DNA of 64,000 nucleotides from Watersipora subatra (taxonomy: Eukaryota; Bryozoa; Gymnolaemata; Cheilostomatida; Watersiporidae), in assembly GCF_963576615.1 (NCBI RefSeq), contig NC_088712.1, forward strand, positions 33,985,155-34,049,154, given 5' to 3'. Within the stretch, counting starts at the first letter, position 1. Each line of letters opens with the position of its first letter. The position numbers and the translations under genes are program-made. The notes below the pieces were generated by a model. It had not been told where the DNA came from, made no database searches, and saw only the letters and a list, made by a program, of their open reading frames with translations. Below, piece after piece: positions 1 to 12,100 of this stretch.

Positions 1-40
1 GTCGTGGGCTGTATGACAGGGGGATTTCTAGTAGTTATTA
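1..40 (+). repeat. Intron-end segment shared with 21314-21352
   Basis: The sequence gtgggctgtatgacag and the following bases to ggatttctagt recur at 21316-21350 with few changes. In both places the segment ends 12-20 bases before a WDPCP acceptor (51-52 and 21365-21366). Confidence 0.6.
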
Positions 41-52
41 TATCTGTTGTAG

Positions 53-138
53 ATATTCGACAAGGCTCTCAACTGCCTCAGTCTCACACTGGAAGGAGTC
101 GAGTTTGTTCCACATATAAAGCTTTCTAACTTCTTCAG
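53..138 (+). CDS. WDPCP: WDPCP exon a (first in window)
   Basis: Acceptor at 51-52 (tctgttgtag) and donor gtgaac after 138. The frame reads IFDKALNCLSLTLEGVEF, then VPHIKLSNFF, and leaves two bases (AG). They complete an Arg codon with the first base of the exon at 4328. The frame entering base 53 is phase 0. The homology to the family is modest here; the support is the uninterrupted frame and the exact phase match. Confidence 0.68.
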
Positions 139-3100
139 GTGAACTTGAAATTATAAACTGTTTCCTCTTTATTCATTGTAGCTCTAGGCAGCGCTCAAGG
201 CAGGGCAATAGGACCAGCTATTGCCTGGTGGTCTAAAACACCTGTACACATCTCTCACCGCTCTCCGTAACAACTGCTCTGCACCTCGGCATAGCGGCTA
301 TCTTAGCACGGCTTAAATGGATCGATGCTCGTAACTCCACTCCTATTGCACATAAAAAGCTAGTTTTGGCCGCAAACTGTAGCAAACATATCAATGAGTG
401 CAATGAGCTTTTGTCCAATATTGGTAAATATAGGTATAAAATAAAAATATGCTTTCAAATTTAGAATGAAATAAAAAATTGAAAGCTCTTATAAATTGCA
501 AAGCAAGCCACAGGCTATAATATCATCGCAGATTAATCGCTAGCGATAGATAGCCGGTAGAGATATTTTTCGGCTTCCCAATGCATATTTTATTTAGAGA
601 TACTTGAAGATTAGTTAGAGGTAAGTTAGCAGATTTATTACATCCAAAAGGTTTAATATCACTCCAATGGAACAAGAGGGCAAAATATAGGTGACATTGC
701 TTTGCCCATAAAGTCTAAATTCATCTTCCCGAGATTTTGACGAGTCATTTGAAAAATACACTGCCAGCCTCTATTTGACCGCCGCCTCCAATTGACCGCC
801 ACTAAAGAAGAAGGATTGAACAATAGAGCTCCATGACTTTTACTCAGTGGTTTTACGCTAGTTTTTTACCTTAAGCATAACAATATGTATTCGCAGGTAT
901 CATATGCCTTTTACACCTAAACAATTACTGTAACAATACAGTGCACCCTTGCCTTACGATTTAAATCTGTTCCAGGGTTGGCATTGTATAGTGAAAATGT
1001 TGTAGAGAGGGGTATAGGACCCATAAAAATCATCACAATTTCATATAGCCTAAGTACTGTACATATTAAAAGTTAGTAATATAATAGTATGTAACCTTAG
1101 TAACTATATTTACCTACAGTAGCTTTAGTGTATTTAGTGGTTATGATCTGCAACAAAATGTAGCATTACAATGTACTATGTGCAGTACGTACGGTAAGGA
1201 GTTTTTACCTTTGAGACAGACGTATATCATAAAATTTAAATTTAACTTAAATGAATTTAGCTTACTAAACTCACACTTAAACTTAAGTTTTAGTATGTAT
1301 TTTTAACTATTTTACTGAATTTCAACTTTTTTATCACTAAAAATTTATCACCTATTAGTTTCTGGAGTCGTTTTCAATATAATTTTAGCCGATCTCTTGA
1401 AAACTTTTTCAACCTAATTTGACAAGAAATCCCAAACGAGGCTCTCCTCTCGCATCCTTGACCATTTAAAGCTGGTTCACGCTATATCGCCGTACTTCAG
1501 CGTTGATGCCACAATACTGTGGTGATAGTCGATGATAACCATGTTCACACTATCACAAACCCATCTGTGTTTGCATCAGTAAATACTCTGTGACGTTGTG
1601 TTCTCATTTTTCTTTTTAAATTTTCGCCAAGAAACCTCTTTGTTTTCACGTGTTGGAATCAAATACTAGTCCAGCAGCGACTATTACCTATAAACGAAAA
1701 TAAATAAATCGCGCTATCGGCAACTGTGAATTACTATCGCCAAAATGGTTCACATTTGAAAGGCCTTGGTTCACATTTTATATAGCCTAAGTACTGTACA
1801 TATGAAAAATTAGTAACATAATAATATATTAACCTTAATAACTATAGCTACCTACAGTAACTGTAGTGCATTTAGTAGTTATGATCTGCAATAAAATGCT
1901 GTTATGGTTGTCAATGCTCAGCGAAATATGATACATACACTTCATACGATACATACACTTCATACGATACATACATTTCATACGATACATACACTTCATA
2001 CGATACATACACTTCATACGATACATACACTTCATACGATACATACACTTCATACGATACATACACTTCATACAATACATACGGTACATACACTTCATAC
2101 AATACATACACTTCATACAATACATACGATACATACACTTCATACAATACATACACTTCATACAATACATACGATACATACACTTCATACAATACATACA
2201 CTTCATACGATACATACACTTCCTACAATACATACGGTACATACACTTCATACAATACATACACTTCATACAATACATACGATACATACACTTCATACAA
2301 TACATACACTTCATACAATACATACGATACATACACTTCATACAATACATACACTTCATACAATACATACGATACATACACTTCATACAATACATACACT
2401 TCATACAATACATATGATACATACACTTCATACAATACATACACTTCATACAATACATACACTTCATACAATACATACACTTCATATGATACAAACACTT
2501 CAAACAATACATACGATACATACACTTCATACAATACATACACTTCATACAATACATACGATACATACACTTCATACAATACATACACTTCATACAATAC
2601 ATATGATACATACACTTCATACAATACATACACTTCATACAATACATATGATACATACACTTCATACAATACATACACTTCATACGATACATACACTTCA
2701 TACGATACATACACTTCATACGATACATACACTTTATACGATACATACACTTCATACGATATTCATATCGGAAAAGATATCGCAGATATCGGAAAAGTTT
2801 GACAGCTGCAAACTTTCCCAATGTGTCCGCATGGCTTCGTTGATGCCATCGGTTCATGTAAATTCATGTTCATCGGTTTATGGTTCACATAATCAGTGAT
2901 GAACGCCGAAAGGAAAACGCTGACAAACGGCGAAATAGTATGAACCAGCCTTTATTAACCATCAAAAGGAAAATACAATTTTATTACTGCACCTGTGGAC
3001 TGACATGGCTCGAGCTGGTACATGTAGTGGGTAGAGCTGGTACATGTAGTGAGTAGAGCTGGTACATGTAGTGGGTAGAGCTGGCACATGTAGTGAGTAG

Positions 3101-6100
3101 AGCTGGTACATGTAGTGAGTAGAGCTGGTACATGTAGTGGGTAGAGCTGGTACATGTAGTGAGTAGAGCTGGTACATGTAGTGGGTAGAGCTGGTACATG
3201 TAGTGAGTAGAGCTGGTACATGTAGTGAGTAGAGCTGGTACATGTAGTGAGTAGAGCTGGTACATGTAGTGAGTAGAGCTGGTACATGTAGTGAGTAGAG
3301 CTGGTAAATGTAGTGAGTAGAGCTGGTACATGTAATGGGTAGAGCTGGTACATGTAGTGGGTACAGCTGGTACATGTAGTGAGTAGAGCTGGTACATGTA
3401 ATGGGTAGAGCTGGTACATGTAGTGGGTAGAGCTGGTACATGTAGTGAGTAGAGCTGGTACATGTAATGGGTAGAGCTGGTACATGTAGTGGGTAGAGCT
3501 GGTACATGTAGTGAGTAGAGCTGGTACATGTAGTGAGTAGAGCTGGTACATGTAATGGGTAGAGCTGGTACATGTAGTGGGTAGAGCTGGTACATGTAGT
3601 GGGTAGAGCTTGTACATGTAGTGGGTAGAGCTGAGAAGAGGCTAAAAATGTATCAAAGCTCATTATGTTACTGTAAACTACAAAATAAATTTAATACGTA
3701 ATGAAGAGGATTTTTGTTAACAGGTTAAGGAAAGTTGTGTGATCCCTGATCCTCAATACAAAGGGATCGCAACCCCAAATTTGATACTGGTTTAAAGGGG
3801 GAAAATATTACCGATTTTCACACAAGAATGCTGAACTGAAAAAAATTGGCCGTCATATCTCTTTCAGGCGTTGTGAGAATGTTTTCAGCAAATAGCATAT
3901 CAGCATCTTTGTTATTCAAACGTAATAAGCACCCCAACTGCCAAATTTGAATTTCCGACTTCCGAAAAGGATTTATATACCGATTACAAATATCATCGTG
4001 TTCCACTTCATAAGGGGAAAAAATCGTATAACAGGGACATCGTAACTGGGGTGCACTGTATGTATATTGTTAGTTGTTTATGCATGTATACATATGTAAA
4101 CAGCTAACAATATGCTGTTCGCATACTGTTCGCCTGTTTACTCTGGTCAGGCGACCAGAAAGTCGGTCAGGCGACCAGAGTAAACATGCATAATTTTTTT
4201 AAAAAGCAGTCCATATCTTCTGCAGTCTCTAGTTTACTTATTGTACTTACTAAAACAAGAAACTTCTTATGTCTATTAGTATTTCATATACAAAAACTAT
4301 AAAACTAAAACAATTACTTTTTTTCAGGGCAGCGCCACATGTAAAACGAGTGTCGTGGTGTCACCATAGCAACAACCAACCGGGTCAAGGACTTGCTACT
4401 AGGAATACATTACTACTCACCTTTGACAGGTCAGTTGAAATAATGTATAGTATTTATTTCCTTCTACTCTCATCTTCCATATGCTACGACGGACTACGGC
4501 ATTTAATATTACTTGGAGTTATGGCTCCGTGTATGATTTTCTTATACAGAGTTGAACTATTTGTTGGCTTATTTTAGAGTAAAGAAAATGTTACTCAGTT
4601 AAGACTCCAAGTTCAACACTCATTGGTCTAGAGCCACCATTAAATAGTAATAGATCAATGTTTTCAAACTGCCCATGACCTCATGACTTTTGGCTATCCG
4701 CTCCTTTACACATGAAATCACGTCATATTCACCAGTGAGGTGGTTATTTTCATTGATTCATAGTGTCAGTAATTCCTCTGATTGGACAACAGTATGTTTA
4801 ATTCCTCTGATTGGGCAACAGTATGTTTAGCACATCTGATTGGACAACAGTATGTTTAGTTTCTCTGATTGGACAACAGTATGCTTAGTTCCTCTGATTG
4901 GACAACCGTATGTTTAGTTCCTCTGATTGGACAACAGTATGTTTAGTTCCTCTGATTGGACAACAGTATGTTTAGTTCCTCTGATTGGACAACAGTATGT
5001 TTAGTTCCTCTGATTGTACAGTGATTGAACAAGGGTATTTTTATCATCTATCATTAGACAAAGGTGTATTGACTTCTTTGGATTGGTCAATGTTTTGTTT
5101 GCATACCCCTAATTTGTTGGTTCTTTTTTAAACCCTGAACTTGTTAAAAATGTTTTGTTAGTTCACACAATGTTTCTGTTGGCGTTGCAGAGGTCCAATC
5201 GGAGTGATGAAGTTTGTCGGAGGAAATCTTGCCAGCAGTGACATTTCCTGTTCACTGATAATTGCCGAATATTTAAGGGCAAACAACTTCTTACAAGTGA
5301 GTAGCTCCGGTATTACTTCCGCCTCAATAGTGGGACAGGCTAGCTGCCCCCTTACCAACTTATGTTTGTGTGATGGTTTTTGGTGCAATGGTACCAAAAC
5401 TGTTTTGAACTTCAGATTAGCTCTCTTAGCAACATCTGCTTCCAGCCACATTGCTTTGGTATTGTAAATCATCGACAAATGTGGAGAAATTATCTTCTTT
5501 TTCCTACCTTCAATTATTTGCTATCAGCATGATAGATCTAACCAGCTGTTGGTTATCATACCCTATGAACAGCCATTTACAAACATCTGAAAATACTATT
5601 TCTAATGATGCAGAAAAGGCATTCATACAGTCAACATCGATGAGGCCACTTAGTTGTGTGATAGCCAAATAGAATATTCCGAAATTCATTTACAGTGGCC
5701 AAATATGGATGAATATAATGCGAATACAGTGTTCATACCTATAATGATGTGTTTAATCTGTATGCCTTCTAACCTATACCTGTATGCGTTTGACCTGTAT
5801 GCCATATGACCTATACCTGTATGAGTAAGACCTGTATACCATATGATCTACACCTGTATGCCCTATGACCTATACCTGCATGCGTTTGACCTGTACGCCC
5901 TATGACCTATACTGGTATCCGTTTAACCGGTAGCACTCGTCAATTTAAAACACAAATTATTATCGTCAAGCATCATAGTCATCAAGTCGACTATTTTAAA
6001 ACCTGCGCTACGAGTAGATCTTCTAAGGATATCTTCTAAGGGTATCTTCTAAGGATATCTTTTAAGGATATCTTCTAAGGATATCTTATGAGGATATCTT

Positions 6101-9100
6101 CTAAGGATATCTTCTAAGGATATCTTCTAAGGATATCGCCTAAGGATATCGCCTAAGGATATCGTCTAAGGATATCTTCTAAGGATATCTTCTAAGGATA
6201 TCTTCTAAGGATATCTTCTAAGGATATCTTCTAAGGATATCGTCGAAGGATATCTTCTAAGGATATCTTTTAAGGATATCGTCTAAGGATATCTTCTAAA
6301 GATATCTTCTAAGGATATCGTCTAAGGATATCTTCTAAGGATATCGTCTAAGGATATCGTCTAAGGATATTTTCTAAGGATATCGTCTAAGGATATCTTC
6401 TAAGGATATCGTCTAAGGATATCTTCTAAGGATATCGTCTAAGGATATTTTCTAAGGATATCGTCTAAGGATATCTTCTAAGGATATCGTCTAAGGATAT
6501 CGTCTAAGGATATCGTCTAAGGATATCTTCTAAGGATATCGTCTAAGGATATTTTCTAAGGATATCGTCTAAGGATATCTTCTAAGGATATCGTCTAAGG
6601 ATATCTTCTAAGGATATCTTCTAAGGCCTTATGTCCAGTTATAGCGATTAAAATCTAGCAATGAAAATGATTTGATCCTGTAACCTCCACAAGGCGACAA
6701 GCTAACCCATTAAGTTACACGGGATACAATAAATGGGTAGATAGTCTTTATTTGAGTTAAAATACGCATAGCGACTCTGTGTTACGCGCAACGTCACTAA
6801 AGCTTGCTCTCATAGTTTTTATTATTAAGTTTAGCGATACGTATACTAACTTACTCAAATTATCCATTGACAACTACATTACCTGCCACTGTTTATAAGC
6901 TGTTTATTAATACCCGTGCAACGCCGGGCATTAGGCATGTCTTCGCTGCAATAAAAATCATGTATGTTCATCTTTCTGTCCATCTGTCTCGACCGGACCG
7001 TCAGCTCTTTGCATGAGGAGCTGTTGAAATACTGACTACTGAGCATTAGTTTATTTATATAACGAGAATTGAACTATTTTCAGCTTTCCAGTGCAGAATA
7101 AATATATCAAATTTGGAATGTTTTGATAATATTTAGATAAGTTTGCTACAAATAAAAAATGCCAACTAACATAAAACTTTGCTAACTTCCTAGCTACTTC
7201 AGTGCCAATATGGCTATGTATCGTATGAAGTGTATGTATCGTATGAAGTGTATGTATTGTATGAAGTGTATGTATCGTATGAAGTGTATGTATTGCATGA
7301 AGTGTATGTATCGTATGAAGCGTATGTATCGTATGAAGTGTATGTATCGTATGAAGTGTATGTATTGTATGAAGTGTATGTATCATATGAAGTGTATGTA
7401 TCGTATGAAGTGTATGTATTGCATGAAGTGTATGTATCATATGAAGCGTATGTATCGTATGAAGTGTATGTATCGTATGAAGTGTATGTATTGTATGAAG
7501 GGTATGTATCGTATGAAGTGTATGTATTGTATGAAGTGTATGTATCGTATGAAGTGTAACTATCGTATGAAGTGTATGTATTGTATGAAGTGTATGTATC
7601 GTATGAAGTGTATGTATTGCATGAAGTGTATGTATCGTATGAAGCGTATGTATCGTATGAAGTGTATGTATCGTATGAAGTGTATGTATTGTATGAAGTG
7701 TATGTATCATATGAAGTGTATGTATTGTATGAAGTGTATGTATCGTATTAAGTGTAACTATCGTATGAAGTGTATGTATTGCATGAAGTGTATGTATCGT
7801 ATGAAGTGTATGTATCGTATGAAGTGTATGTATCCTATGAAGTGTATGTATTGCATGAAGTGTATGTATTGCATGAAGTGTATGTATTGTATGAAGATTA
7901 GGGAAAACCACAGCATAGCCGTACCAATATTTGTCAACAAAATGTGTTGCCACATTGAATATTGGTTTATTTTCAACACAGTTCCTCATAAACCCTGTAC
8001 AACAAACCCAAAACGAAAACTGTCAAATACTGATTCACAGACTAGAGCATTAAGTTTCTGGTGATTGAATAGATAGTCAGGCCGCATAACTGTAATTCAG
8101 GTTTGTCCTTGACCTGTGGGACAACTCGCAAGCAAACGTGCTGATCAATTTTAAACTGTTTTACTAGATTCTTACTCTCAATATAAAGTTGTCTGCCCCA
8201 CAAAATCGTTTTCGAAAATGCTTAGACCTTGCTCTTGTCATCCTGTTGCTCCACCTTTGATGCTCAAGTGCAACTTGTTTAGTCTGAGGAATGAAGGCGT
8301 TGCCCTTATATCAGCAGTTAATGATTGCCGTGGGCTCCTAAATGCGCTTTCCTACCTCAATCTGAGACGGAATGAGATGCTGATCCTGCCATCCCAGTGT
8401 CAGCTGCGGAAGCTATCGCACAAACTCATGGCAGCCAATCCACGCCCTACATTCGTTTGATTAGTTTCTGATATTTTTTAACAAATTAAATTACGTAGTC
8501 ACTTGTGTTGCCACCCTAATCAACTAATGAAAATAGAATGCATATTTTACCTGTCTGTCTGTTGCTACCTATTGTTATAAATTTACACGTAAATGTTTGA
8601 ATGGACTGTTGAAGCATTGAGATTGCTCTAGACCACTCATTGATCTGATTGGTCTACAGAGTCTATACTGATCTATAGAGTTGATCTGATTGGTCTATAG
8701 AGTCTATACTGATCCATAGAGTTGATCTGGTTGGTCTATAGAGTCTATACTGATCTATAGAGTTGATCTGATTGGTCTATAGAGTCTATACTGATCCATA
8801 GAGTTGATCTGATTGGTCTACAGAGTCTATACTGATCCATAGAGTTGATCTGGTTGGTCTATAGAGTCTATACTGATCTATAGAGTTGATCTGATTGGTC
8901 TATAGAGTCTATACTGATCCATAGAGCTCTGTGAAATCTTATTAACTTGTTGGGCGCTAGTAGATTCCAACTAATAATAATGTGTCTTGCTTCAACTCGT
9001 GTTACACTTCTTACCACCTCTTTCATCTTTTTGTTATCTTCTTTGAACGTTGTTTACTAAAAATTATATTTTACATCTCTGTGGAAAAGAGTAACCTTGT

Positions 9101-12100
9101 TTACTAAAGATTATATTTTACATCTCTGTGGAAAAGAATAAAGCACAGCACTGTGTGTGGAAAAGAATAAAGCGCAGCACTGTGTGTGAAAAAGAATGCT
9201 GTGGTTTTGGTCTATACTTGGTATTTATTTTTATTGATTTGGTGTTTTAGGCAGTCAACCTTGTTAAGGTGATGAGCTGGGATACAGAAGGTTTAGCCTG
9301 TTTTCAAGGTCTTGTGAATATTATTAATTGCCTGCTCAGGCAGCCCCTCAACAAATCCAATGAAGGTGAGGTGCCCAGGCTAGGGTAAAATTTGGTTTTC
9401 TGCTTTAGTGCTATCACTCCTATGCATTGATATAGTAAATCCTAGATTGCCGAATAGCTATCATTACAATGGAGCAAAAGTGAGGCATATAATTGGCTGT
9501 TGTTTTCACGACATTATGTCGCAATGATGTGCATTACAGCATCAGAGCCTTCAATTGAGCAAAGAGTTTAGTAGTGAAAGCGAGCTTGTCATACTATTTT
9601 TTAAATCATAAACGGAACAATAAGACCAAATTCTTAGTGAAATGTCATCAGAGGAGACTACAACACCCCAGGTATATCCTGAATTGCCCATAACAAGACA
9701 GAACTTGAACTCAAAACAAGAAGTTCTCAACAATATTATAAGCTATCTATGCCAATTAAAGACACGAAGCGGAACGCTGCTAGTGGAAAATAATAGGAAA
9801 ACCTTCATCATTGGTTTTGAGTCAGCAACCAAATCTGTACATGGCATTGCTCAATATCTTTTCAGCAACTACCCTTATATCAACTACTTCCTAACCTTTA
9901 AGATCAACCAGGATCACATTGAGACTCTGTTTTTCACGATACGATCTAAGGGTGGCTATAACAATAACCCGGATGTGCAGTGCTTTAGAGCTGCACTTCG
10001 AGCACTGCTCATAAAAGCAGATATCACACCAAGTCTCAACGCTAACTGCGTTGATCTGGATGTGAGCAGGGCTGAAAAAACTGGCCAACTCCTGCTACAT
10101 TCTCTGGCTAAAGAGAAGAAGGAACAGACAAAAGCTGAGGAAGGTGAAGATGAGGAGTTCGGTGATGAGGAATTTTTTCAAACTTAAATCTGATGACTGT
10201 ATCAAGTTCTTGACCAATGTAGAAGTAGTGGAAGTAGACACAGTGATGACATAACCCTAATCTCAGTAAAAAAACAGAGGAGGATTGGTGACGCCATTGA
10301 TAGGTCGAATATGTATTGCTGCAGAAAAGTTCTTACGTTCACACATGGAGAGCTATATTAGCACACAGAGAGTTTTTAAACAAGTAACATCACAAACAAT
10401 AACATATGTCTTATTACATAACCTCAATCAAGATTTTACATGCACAGTGCATGCCACCAATCTACTCAAAATTATAGTAAATCACTATATTAAAATCAGA
10501 ATACACTATGCCGCTTCAAAGCAGGAATGTAGTTCAACCAACCTTATACAAAAGCTATCTCGTCTAGTTATTTTCAGTCATGTCTAATGGGTGTTTAATA
10601 CAGTGGTCCAGCGTAACTGCTTCTAAATCTCGTTTGATTCATTAGTTTGTTATTAGTTTAATTTCTATTTGGTCACTCTTTGTATTATCAATGATATAGA
10701 AGCTTCTAAATCATTGATATTATCCATTACCATGTGTGTAAGATTCTTGCCTTTTTCATCCAGTCATTATATATAAGTTTTATTATATAAGTTTATTATA
10801 TAAGTTTATATTATATAAGTTTGCATATTTTCAATAAAATAAGCTGTCTCAGATGCACAAACTATGGAACAATTGGGCTGGTTTTAGTGTTAAGTCAATA
10901 GGAATTCATAGATCAGCCGATTCACTCTACACACCATGACGGCGTCATGCTATTTATAGGCCTCACTTATTTTCATTGTTTGCATAACTAGGGGTTACGT
11001 ATTTATGGTGCTATGTTATAAAGCTGCCGGCAAATAATGAAATTGTGCAGGGGTGAGTTGTGTGTTATGAGTTTTTTTCTTTGAATTTATAGCTTTAGAA
11101 TCAGCCTAAAGGACCTACTTGTGCACATACACCTTTACTTATGATCATCTCAACATACAGTCAAACCTCTACTTATGATCATCTCAACATACAGTCAAAC
11201 CTCTACTTATGATCACCTCAACATACAATCAAACCTCTACTTATGATCACCTCAACATACAGTCAAACCTCTACTTATGAACACCTCAACACACAGTCAA
11301 ACCTCTACTTATGAACACCTCAACATACAGTCAAACCTCTACTTATGATCATCTCAACATACAGTCAAACCTCTACTTATGATCATCTCAACATACAGTC
11401 AAACCTCTACTTATGATTACCTCAACATACAGTCAAACCTCTACTTATGATCACCTCATCATACAATCAAACCTTTACTTATGATCACCTCAACATACAG
11501 TCAAACCTCTACTTATGAACACCTCAACACACAGTCAAACCTCTACTTATGAACACCTCAACATACAGTCAAACCTCTACTTATGATCATCTCAACATAC
11601 AGTCAAACCTCTACTTATGATCACCTCAACATACAGTCAAACCTCTACTTATGATCATCTCAACATACAGTCAAATCTCTACTTATGATCATCTCAACAT
11701 ACAGTCAAACCTCTACTTATGATCATCTCAACATACAGTCAAACCTCTACTTATGACCACCTCAATATACAGTCAAACCTCTACTTATGATCGCCTCAAC
11801 ATACAGTCAAATCTTTACAAATAATCACCTTAACAAACAGGCAAACCTCTACATATGATCACCTCAACAGTTTTGTAAATCAGTGCATCTGTATTCGGTT
11901 CTCTTTCCCATCGTCTGCTTTTAAGGACATCACATAATATTAAACAGTGCTTCGTGCCTTCTATGTTTCAAAATCATGGATCTCAAGAAGACTAACGCGA
12001 GTGATAGTATTAGACAGACACGAGCAAACATCTTATGATCTCTAAACACTCGTATCTCCAGTAATTATTATGTAGAAACGGAGTAGAAACGGAGTAGAAA

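Noticed and set aside
1904..2899. Very long open frames on both strands (over 300 codons) across the 18-bp array
   Set aside because: The unit length is a multiple of three and the unit lacks stops, so open frames arise automatically. No start context, splice sites or non-repetitive domain.
3018..6627. CRISPR array or clustered repeats with spacers
   Set aside because: Units are contiguous without unique spacers, in a eukaryotic intron and with no cas genes.
7051..8064. Long histidine/threonine-rich and Met-Lys-Cys-rich frames at the inverted 18-bp array
   Set aside because: Same artefact as at 1.9 kb; all frames are periodic translations of the satellite.
8168..8460. Frame reading MLRPCSCHPVAPPLMLKCNL as a WDPCP exon
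   Set aside because: Exon c (ends 5296) joins exon d (starts 9251) in exact phase and gives the expected AEYLR...WDTEG order. No good donor follows this frame, so it is treated as intron.
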